In this document: positions 58,267-64,000 of the stretch, piece by piece
Position numbering within the stretch: the stretch's first letter is position 1
How the letters are laid out: each line of letters starts with the position of its first letter
Assembly (NCBI RefSeq): GCF_027924605.1
Contig: NZ_AP027042.1
Span: forward strand, 5,433,524 to 5,497,523
DNA length: 64,000 nucleotides
Direction of reading: 5' to 3'
Source of the DNA: Dyella sp. GSA-30
GTDB lineage: Bacteria > Pseudomonadota > Gammaproteobacteria > Xanthomonadales > Rhodanobacteraceae
Translations under genes and position numbers: made by a program
Notes under the pieces: model-generated
Told to the model about the DNA's origin: nothing
What the model saw: the letters and a program-made list of their open reading frames with translations, nothing else
Databases searched by the model: none

Positions 58267-59399
58267 GCATGCTCGACACACTCAGCGGTTCACCGGTGGC
58301 ACAGGCCGGCCTGGACCTGGGAGGAGCGACACAATTTGTCTTCTTCCAGGTGATCAACGATTTTCTGCGCGACGAAATCGACATCTTTCAATGGTCGCTG
58401 CTGCAGCGCACGACCTTGTGGGTCGGCAGTCTCGCGCTGATCTTCCTGACCCTGTGGATCATGATCCAGGGCTACCGCATCGTCACCGGGCAGTCGCGCG
58501 AGCCGATGATGGCGTTGGTCGGCAACTCGCTCAAAGCCGTCCTGATTATCGGTCTTGCTACCAGCATGGCCGGCGGTTCTTCGCAGCTCTACTGGGCCAT
58601 GACCGACGGCACCGCCAATCAGGTCAGCACGCTCGTTACCGGCAAGAGCAGCAGTCCGTTTCAGAACATCGACAAGAATCTGGCGTACATGCAATTGACG
58701 CTGACCACGATCGATTCGCTCAGTGGTGGACAGGGCAGCGCGCAGGATGACGCCAAGAGCCGGGCGATGTGGTTTACCGGCATTGGCTTGGCGGGGCCTG
58801 GTGTGATTGCCGGCTCGATGTTGTTGCTCAACAAAATCGCCATTGCCCTTTTTATTGGGCTGGGGCCGCTATTCATCCTGGCGTTGCTGTTCCCGCAGAC
58901 GAAGTCGCTTTTCAGTAGGTGGCTTCTCTACGGCATTGGCACGATGTTTTCGTTAGGCGTGTTGAGCTTTACCGTGACGCTGTCTTTAAAGATGGTGCAA
59001 GCCGTTGCAGCATCTTTTCTCGCGCGCTATGCCGCTGCGGACTTTCTCAACCTCGGCAATGAGATGAACGGCATCAATAGCATGGCTCTGCAACAAGGTG
59101 GTTTGGGCCTGGTGCTGTCGATTCTGATTGTTTCGGCTCCGCCCGTGGCGGCGACGTTCTTCCAAGGCACGCTGGCTGCGTTCTCGTCGTATTCGTCGTT
59201 CGGGAATGTGGGGTCGCAGACGGCGCAGTTGCCGCCAGGAGTACCTGGAAGAGGCGAGTCTCCCAAGCCGAACCGTCATACGCAGCACACGAGTGATAGC
59301 CATGACTCCAAAACTGCCACGTACGCTAACTACAGCTCACGCGCCGGAACCGGCGTCAACGCTAACAACGACGACTCCGTAAAAAAGAGTGGAGTATAA
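58263..59399 (+). CDS. virB6: T4SS inner-membrane channel protein VirB6
   Basis: The 378-aa polytopic protein has about six hydrophobic segments, including LWVGSLALIFLTLWIMIQGY, LLLNKIAIALFIGLGPLFIL and LVLSILIVSAPPVAATFFQG. A VirB6/TrbL signature lies near GLGPLFILALLFPQTKSLFS. The C-terminal 60 residues are hydrophilic and Ser/Thr/Asn-rich. Base composition becomes less GC-rich from the second half onward. The start overlaps the virB5 stop as ATGA. Confidence 0.9.
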   Translation: MSMLDTLSGSPVAQAGLDLGGATQFVFFQVINDFLRDEIDIFQWSLLQRTTLWVGSLALIFLTLWIMIQGYRIVTGQSREPMMALVGNSLKAVLIIGLATSMAGGSSQLYWAMTDGTANQVSTLVTGKSSSPFQNIDKNLAYMQLTLTTIDSLSGGQGSAQDDAKSRAMWFTGIGLAGPGVIAGSMLLLNKIAIALFIGLGPLFILALLFPQTKSLFSRWLLYGIGTMFSLGVLSFTVTLSLKMVQAVAASFLARYAAADFLNLGNEMNGINSMALQQGGLGLVLSILIVSAPPVAATFFQGTLAAFSSYSSFGNVGSQTAQLPPGVPGRGESPKPNRHTQHTSDSHDSKTATYANYSSRAGTGVNANNDDSVKKSGV

Positions 59400-59401
59400 G
59401 T

Positions 59402-59887
59402 ATGAAGTATCTATTTTCCTTTTTTTTCACGATATGCGTGACCCCGTCGGTCCTGGCCCAATGTGCTCCGGGCATCCCGGGAGCAGGGAATCCCAACTGT
59501 ATTCCACCTGACGTGCCAGGATCTCCAGGCGGCCAATATCGACCACAAAACACCCCTCAAGAGGCCATATGGGAGAGCCGCTGGGGAGCTATTGCAATCG
59601 ATCCCCAAACTGGGGCTGCAGGGACAGTTACTGGATATCGGACTAAATCTGAAGCTCAAGCAGCAGCTCTTCAAGATTGTGGATCACATGGTTCAAAAAC
59701 CTGCAAAGTTAATCTTGCTTACCATGATCAGTGCGCTGCAATTGCCTGGGGCTCAAGTAGCCATGGCACCGGTAGCGGCCCCTACGAACCAGATGCAAAA
59801 AGAGAGGCCATGCTCGGATGCAAGGACAGCTCAACGGACTGCAAGATTGTGTACAGCGCTTGTAGCTATTCAGAACAAGCTCGGTGA
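59402..59887 (+). CDS. Secreted DUF4189 domain protein
   Basis: The 161-aa protein has a signal peptide (MKYLFSFFFTICVTPSVLAQ). A Pro/Gly-rich segment follows, then a DUF4189-like domain with WGAIAIDPQTGAAGTVTGYR and CAAIAWGSS. Six or more cysteines suggest disulfides. It starts 2 nt after virB6, so it is co-transcribed with the T4SS. Function is unknown. A periplasmic accessory or immunity role is possible by position only. AT content is higher than in the genes before it. Confidence 0.8.
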   Translation: MKYLFSFFFTICVTPSVLAQCAPGIPGAGNPNCIPPDVPGSPGGQYRPQNTPQEAIWESRWGAIAIDPQTGAAGTVTGYRTKSEAQAAALQDCGSHGSKTCKVNLAYHDQCAAIAWGSSSHGTGSGPYEPDAKREAMLGCKDSSTDCKIVYSACSYSEQAR

Positions 59888-59896
59888 GGACAGTCC

Positions 59897-60211
59897 ATGT
59901 CAATCCGAATTCTATCGGTCATATTGGTCGGGCTGACCACCTGTCAAACCGCCCTCGCGGACAAGGGCTACTACGAGTATCTCCAGTACTACAACAACGA
60001 TCCCTTTACCTTCTGCACAGTCGGCGTGCCGGAAGACTGTTGGGCGCCTATCGATGCCGCAACGGGCACGTTCACCGTGACCAATCAGTATTGCTTCAAT
60101 CCGGTCTCCGCAGCCACATTCGCACGAGTCTGCCCGAGAGCGTTCAACAATGTCAGCTCTGGCACCGACTCAGTATCGACACCAAACGACCCTGCTGACG
60201 CCAGCCCGTGA
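59897..60211 (+). CDS. Small secreted cysteine-containing protein, unknown
   Basis: The 104-aa product has a signal peptide (MSIRILSVILVGLTTCQTAL, then AD). A Tyr-rich mature part (KGYYEYLQYYNNDPFTFC) holds four cysteines, and the end is Ser/Asp/Pro-rich. It starts 9 nt after the DUF4189 gene stop. I do not recognise the family. Its place in the T4SS operon suggests a periplasmic accessory. Confidence 0.7.
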   Translation: MSIRILSVILVGLTTCQTALADKGYYEYLQYYNNDPFTFCTVGVPEDCWAPIDAATGTFTVTNQYCFNPVSAATFARVCPRAFNNVSSGTDSVSTPNDPADASP

Positions 60212-60247
60212 TATCGACATAAGACCTCTTAGAGACCTTCGCCGCCC

Positions 60248-60844
60248 ATGAAGCTTTCTCACGCCATGCTTGCCTTGTCTCTCACCTTCGCCACAACCGC
60301 CTGTGGATCACATATGAAAACGCCAGACATCAAGAAGAACCCGCATCCGAAGATGCGCTACGAATTGACCATGACGATCAAGGATGCACCGGGGCAGTTT
60401 GATTCGATAACGGGATTCGTGCAGTACGAAGTACTGAACAAAGCATGCGTGCCGGAGACGGGCGGTCCGATGAATGCCATGCGACTTGCTCCGCAGCTTG
60501 ACCCACCGCTTGAATTTACTCGCATCAACGACTCGGAATACCGCGCTACCGTCTATCTCGATCGTCTTCAAGACGAAGACTACTACGGCCTTGGCGTATG
60601 TCGTTGGTCGATGACGGGAGTCGTTACGAGGCTGCGCGTTGGCAAGGGCAGGTTTAGTCCAGACCTTAGCCCTGATGAGGTGTTTTCCCAGAAGCCTATA
60701 ACGCGCTATTACGTACACGCTGACTACACAGACCGCGACTCTGAAGGACTACGCACCGGTGAGAGCAGCCTATCCAGCTTCGATCAAGCACACCAGATCG
60801 GAGCGTTCTCAATAACTCTCGCAGCCAAGGAGGCATCGCTCTGA
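60248..60844 (+). CDS. Putative T4SS immunity protein (lipoprotein)
   Basis: The 198-aa product starts MKLSHAMLALSLTFATTACG. ATTAC is a loose lipobox with a Cys at residue 19. The mature part is mainly beta-strand-like, with segments such as MRYELTMTIKDAPGQFDSIT and EYRATVYLDRLQDEDYYGLG. It directly precedes the lipase effector, with the AAGGAGG of that gene inside its 3' end and a CTGA overlap of stop and start. In X-type T4SS loci, exported lipoprotein immunity genes sit next to their cognate effector, so this is the likely antidote. Inference from position and export. Confidence 0.65.
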   Translation: MKLSHAMLALSLTFATTACGSHMKTPDIKKNPHPKMRYELTMTIKDAPGQFDSITGFVQYEVLNKACVPETGGPMNAMRLAPQLDPPLEFTRINDSEYRATVYLDRLQDEDYYGLGVCRWSMTGVVTRLRVGKGRFSPDLSPDEVFSQKPITRYYVHADYTDRDSEGLRTGESSLSSFDQAHQIGAFSITLAAKEASL

Positions 60845-61518
60845 CCATCACCACCCAAGACTATGCCGCCCTGGACAAAGATTCGTATAACGTCCCGGAT
60901 GTTGAAAAAAAAAGGATCGTGGGTGGCATCGAGTACAAAGTTGTTGACTACTACAGCAACCCTGTCACCGGCTATCAGGGCACAGCTTATCAACGCCTCG
61001 ACACCAATGAAGTGGTTATCGCCAGTCGCGGCACCGAGCCTAGCGGCGGTACTGTTCAAGACGCCTTAGCTGACCTTGGCATGATCGTCACCGGCTTTAA
61101 CGCCCAGCTCCCCGACGCACGCGCCTTTGCCAAGCGTGTTCAGGAAAATGTTGATGCCACAGCCGCCCGCAAGGGAATCCCCCTCCCCACCATCACCGCC
61201 ACCGGCCACTCCCTCGGCGGCGCACTGACCGAAGCTCTCGCCTATGAGAATCACTGGCACGGCGAAACCTTTAACGGCTTCGGCGCCGTCGATCTGCAAT
61301 ACAACATTCCCGAAGGCGGAGCGCAGGTCATCAACCACGTTCGCGTCACTGACGTGGTCGGCGCCGCCAATCGCCACTTTGGCGAAGTCCGCTACTACGC
61401 CACACAAGAAGATATCGAAGCGCTCAATACGGCCGGTTACACCAACGCAACGACAGGCGCAACAGCGGGAGCAGCACATGCAACACGCAGTACCACAACC
61501 AGACCAACGACGACGTAG
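60841..61518 (+). CDS. Class 3 lipase, candidate T4SS effector (X-Tfe), truncated and with CTG start
   Basis: The frame reads LTITTQDYAALDKDSYNVPD onward. The lipase core contains GYQGTAYQRLDTNEVVIASR, GTEPSGGT and the nucleophile elbow TATGHSLGGALTEALAYE. Later acids such as VTDVVGAANRHFG may supply the Asp and His. A perfect AAGGAGG lies 7 nt before CTG 60841, which overlaps the upstream TGA, where one would expect ATGA. No ATG follows in frame before the core, and GTG 60919 would remove the family N-terminus. The frame stops at 61518, so the C-terminal XVIPCD secretion signal expected of such effectors is missing. A run of nine A lies at 60905-60913. Either a rarely translated gene or a recent pseudogene. 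Confidence 0.65.
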   Translation: MTITTQDYAALDKDSYNVPDVEKKRIVGGIEYKVVDYYSNPVTGYQGTAYQRLDTNEVVIASRGTEPSGGTVQDALADLGMIVTGFNAQLPDARAFAKRVQENVDATAARKGIPLPTITATGHSLGGALTEALAYENHWHGETFNGFGAVDLQYNIPEGGAQVINHVRVTDVVGAANRHFGEVRYYATQEDIEALNTAGYTNATTGATAGAAHATRSTTTRPTTT

Positions 61519-61520
61519 CT

Positions 61521-61826
61521 AGCGGAAGGACATCGCGCCTGCCTTCGGCGTATACGGCGAGCCGCTATCTCCGTCGATGCGCTTGGGCCCACGTCGATAC
61601 GGCGTGGGCCGTGAGCACGCCTAACGAGCTGCACAGGCGGGATTGGCAGCAGCTTGTCCATGCGCATCAGGAAACCCAGCAGCAACTGCAATATCAAGAC
61701 CATCTGAAGGCTGAGCCGCTTGGACCTGCACACCGCATGGAATACGGGCGCGACGCTTCAAATGCCTCGCGCATCGACGGAGACACCAGCCTGGATCGAC
61801 TTGCGAGGAGCGGACTCAGGCCGTAG
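61521..61826 (+). pseudogene. Remnant resembling an XVIPCD C-terminal tail
   Basis: In the frame that ends with TAG at 61826 the translation includes AHVDTAWAVSTPNE, then RDWQQLVHAHQETQQQLQYQ and DHLKAE. This resembles the last part of the XVIPCD signal of X-T4SS effectors, which has a conserved HV-T-AV-TP stretch followed by a Gln-rich tail. It has no start codon with a ribosome-binding site, and the first two thirds of an XVIPCD are not present. A second Gln-rich frame (QRQAQQREQHMQHAVPQPDQ) ends at 61522. Together these look like debris of one or two effector 3' ends. Confidence 0.5.
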
Positions 61827-61865
61827 TGTCCACCTCGGGTCTTTCCAGCCGGCTCCAAATTCTCT

Positions 61866-62501
61866 ATGACATGTCGTGCTGCCGCCTCTTTTCTTACCCG
61901 TCGGCATGGAGTGCGGAGCATCGCTCTGTGCGCCTTGCTGTCGGTGTGCGGGCACGCGCTGGCCGCCCTGCAAGGCGAGAACCTGCTGCAACCGTTGCCA
62001 ACGGGTTTCCGGATCGCCAACGAGCAGACCGAGGGGAGTGCTTCGCTGACGGAGATGGTACCGACCAACGAGACGGTGGATCAGTGGTCGCGCATGGTGA
62101 CCACCCAGGTCTACCGCGGCTTGAGCGACGCCTCCTTTTTCAGCAAGTACCAAGGCCAGATGAAGGATCGCTGGGCCAAGGCTTGCGACGTAGCCGATGT
62201 CCAGCCGTTCTCCGACGGCAGCGAGAACGGTTACGTCACCCACGTCTGGTTACAGGTTTGCGCCTTCAAGGACAAGCAGAAGAAGCCTGAGATCACGCTG
62301 TTCAAGTTTATCCAAGGCCGTGATGCAACGTATGTGGTGCAGATGGCCTCTCACTTTCAGCCAACGAAGGCGCAGCTAGCCGAGTGGATGGCGTACCTGG
62401 GCAAGGTAACGGTCTGTGACACGCGCCGCGCGGACTCACCCTGCCCCATCGACGAGTCCACCCGCGTTACGGTAAAGACCGCGCCGGAAGCCGCCAAGTA
62501 A
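61866..62501 (+). CDS. Periplasmic protein of unknown function, possible second immunity factor
   Basis: The 211-aa protein has an export signal (VRSIALCALLSVCGHALA). The mature domain begins ALQGENLLQPLPTGFRIANE. Further segments are LTEMVPTNETVDQWSRMVTT, FKFIQGRDATYVVQMASHFQ and KVTVCDTRRADSPCP. I recall similar exported proteins in Lysobacterales but no established function. Because it follows the decayed effector in the same direction, it may be another immunity or accessory factor. No lipobox is apparent. Confidence 0.7.
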   Translation: MTCRAAASFLTRRHGVRSIALCALLSVCGHALAALQGENLLQPLPTGFRIANEQTEGSASLTEMVPTNETVDQWSRMVTTQVYRGLSDASFFSKYQGQMKDRWAKACDVADVQPFSDGSENGYVTHVWLQVCAFKDKQKKPEITLFKFIQGRDATYVVQMASHFQPTKAQLAEWMAYLGKVTVCDTRRADSPCPIDESTRVTVKTAPEAAK

Positions 62502-63429
62502 GATCGACCACGCCTCGCCGCAACGATCGGCGCCCTATCGCTCCGGCAGCGTCCAGAAGAGATATTCGTGTTTTGAATATCTGACCGCGCAAATTTCGCG
62601 ATACACAAGATGTTTTCCTGCGGCTCTTGGCTCCGCCCTCTAGTCAGCGGCAACACTTTTCGGGCGCCAGACAAAAAAACCTGAAAAATCATTATCAAAC
62701 AGAAACAGGTACCGCTGTCGCACGTGTGTCTGACGCTTCGCGAATCCGTTTATCTTAATGCGCCTACATTATCTGTCAGCATTCCCCTACAAACTCTCCA
62801 TTGCCTTCAATCCAATGACGAGATAATGACAATCAAAACAAATGAGACGCACATCACATTTAGCCGTCCAATCAAACGTAATAACTTGCGAATGACTCGA
62901 TAAAAGCCATGCTGCGACGCAGCCTCATGCAATCGTTTGAAACACAAAAACCCTTATTTTTCTGACGTGCACTAGCACAATCAGACATCTTGCGTCAGAA
63001 TCCGGCCTGAGGGGACTAGGGCCCCCTCCAGGGGTCAATGTCGTCATCTCGGTAAGCCTACGGGTCGGGCGCGCGGGGCGCTCGCTTTCCAAGATACGCA
63101 TTGGACGGTTCAAAAGATGTGGACGGCTTTAAAAGCCAGTCTGACAGGGAGCCTGAATGGAATCGACGATTTACAGTCCGCGGCCGCATTGCTCGGCCGC
63201 TGTAGCAGCGAAGAAACAGGGGATTACGGGCGGACTTACCGCCAACTTTTTTCTCAAGCTGCTCGAGCATTCGCCTCCTCGCAGGATGGCGAAGCTTTGC
63301 TATTCGCCTTGACTTGACGCTGCCGATTTTGGCGGGCGTTTTTGGCGTGCTCGTAGTACTTGCACGCAGCGTGACACGCGGGTTTTCCGCGCGAATCCAG
63401 CTATTTCAATCTCACTTTGCGGGTACGAC
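62502..63429. other. Intergenic region between the two T4SS clusters, with palindromes
   Basis: This 928-nt stretch has no gene that I can support. The part from about 62640 to 62960 is clearly AT-rich compared with the flanks. AGATATTC and GAATATCT form an exact inverted repeat at 62560-62582, followed by the dyad GCGCAAATTTCGCG at 62587-62600. Later GC-rich stems (GCGGCCG/CGGCCGC near 63180, GGCGG/CCGCC near 63228) are visible. A 66-aa ORF at 63117-63317 lacks supporting features. The last 100 nt should hold the promoter of the second virB7. Confidence 0.45.
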
Positions 63430-63942
63430 GTGAAAAAGGTTTACGTAACTCGAGCCCTTGGGGGCGCTTCGATGCTTGCGGCACTGGCCTTGTCCGGCTG
63501 CGGAACTCCGCCGGCAAAGGATTTCGGTGGCTCGTGGAAGCCGGTCAACCGGTTCCAGGATGCGCCCACTGAAATTCCGCTTGCGCAGCCATATGCGTTT
63601 TACGCGTCGCCTATGGACGGCACGCTCAAAGCGATGCTGACACGCTGGTCGAAAGACTCCGGCATGGTGCTGTCCTATCAGCTGCATTCGGACTACACGC
63701 TGTTCAAGCCGGTCTCGCAGATCCACACGCCGAACGCGAAAGCCGCCGCCGCGGAGTTGAGCGCGATCTACGCAAGTGAAGGCGTGCAGATCACCGTGAA
63801 CGATCGCCAGATCGTTGTCGAAGAAGCAACGACCTCGGTCCCTGACGCGACCAGCCCGGCAACCGACGCGCCTCCGGCAGCGGCTCCAGCGCCGGCTCCC
63901 GCCGCTCCAAAGCAAGACGCACCGGCGAGCACCAAGTCATGA
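63430..63942 (+). CDS. virB7: T4SS outer-membrane lipoprotein VirB7 with N0 domain (second copy)
   Basis: The 170-aa product is a clear paralogue of the protein at 48866. Both start at GTG in the context ACGACGTGAAAA, and both have a lipobox (LSGC here) followed by GTP.AKDFGG.WK. They share EIPLAQPY.F, MDGTLKAMLTRWSKD and a final VNDRQIVV-like strand. The tail is longer, rich in Ala and Pro. It begins a second T4SS cluster, since a virB8 start follows 40 nt downstream. Confidence 0.85.
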   Translation: MKKVYVTRALGGASMLAALALSGCGTPPAKDFGGSWKPVNRFQDAPTEIPLAQPYAFYASPMDGTLKAMLTRWSKDSGMVLSYQLHSDYTLFKPVSQIHTPNAKAAAAELSAIYASEGVQITVNDRQIVVEEATTSVPDATSPATDAPPAAAPAPAPAAPKQDAPASTKS

Positions 63943-63982
63943 CCTTCCTATTCGACATGACAGCTGACATGGGTGCACGCTA

Positions 63983-64000
63983 ATGCTTAACAAGAAAACA
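63983..64000 (+). CDS. virB8: Start of a second virB8 (cut by window end)
   Basis: Only six codons (MLNKKT) are visible before the window ends. They match the first VirB8, which starts MLSKKT, and the position 40 nt after a virB7 is the same as in the first cluster (44 nt). Confidence 0.55.

Noticed and set aside
63117-63317. 66-aa ORF between the two T4SS clusters
   Set aside because: Overlaps stable stems and an equally open reverse frame, with no supporting feature.

Overview
The window is chromosomal DNA of a GC-rich gammaproteobacterium. Gene content and order point to the Lysobacterales (Xanthomonadaceae/Rhodanobacteraceae, for example Dyella- or Luteibacter-like organisms). The main clues are a dcw cluster without murD, a Xanthomonas-type VirB7 with a secretin-like N0 domain, a DedA-rhodanese fusion and REP-like palindromes of the kind common in this order. 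No sequence search was possible, so family names rest on motifs, gene order and remembered homologues.

Layout. (1) 1-5210, minus strand: a potassium-responsive block with a 30-aa membrane peptide, kdpF, kdpA, kdpB, a 65-aa orphan ORF and a truncated outer-membrane porin. No kdpC follows kdpB. (2) 5211-14954: mixed housekeeping genes. These are a DedA-rhodanese fusion, ispB, an unknown protein, a dienelactone-hydrolase-like protein, two overlapping UbiH-family hydroxylases, a BtuM-like cobalamin transporter with a PduO-type adenosyltransferase, a histone-deacetylase-like amidohydrolase, a secreted ricin-B lectin and msrB. (3) 15052-22177, plus strand: lptD-surA-pdxA-rsmA-apaG-apaH, in the same order as E. 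coli. (4) 22312-28081: secA, an M23 endopeptidase, dciA and lpxC. (5) 28575-44038, minus strand: the division and cell-wall cluster mraZ-rsmH-ftsL-ftsI-murE-murF-mraY-ftsW-murG-murC-ddl-ftsQ-ftsA-ftsZ. It is tightly overlapped, with a MraZ-box operator array at its head. (6) 44336-48187: rnpB, rsmI, lpoA and yraN.

(7) 48866-63942, plus strand: the accessory region. A nearly complete X-type (bacteria-killing) type IV secretion system reads virB7-B8-B9-B10-B11-B1-B2-B3-B4-B5-B6. It is followed by small secreted proteins, a putative immunity lipoprotein and a class 3 lipase that looks like a secreted effector (X-Tfe). The effector appears to be decaying: its only well-placed start codon is CTG, its reading frame ends early, and Gln-rich tails resembling XVIPCD secretion signals survive in other frames. 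After a 0.9-kb gap a second virB7 begins at 63430, followed by the first codons of a second virB8. The window therefore ends at the start of a second, tandem T4SS cluster. The coupling ATPase gene virD4 is not seen.

Functionally, most of the window builds the cell envelope: lipid II, septum, LPS (lpxC, lptD), Sec export, outer-membrane protein folding and PBP activation. The T4SS region would inject envelope-attacking toxins into neighbouring bacteria. Several repeat families punctuate the gene borders, and one palindrome lies inside the signal-peptide region of virB5.
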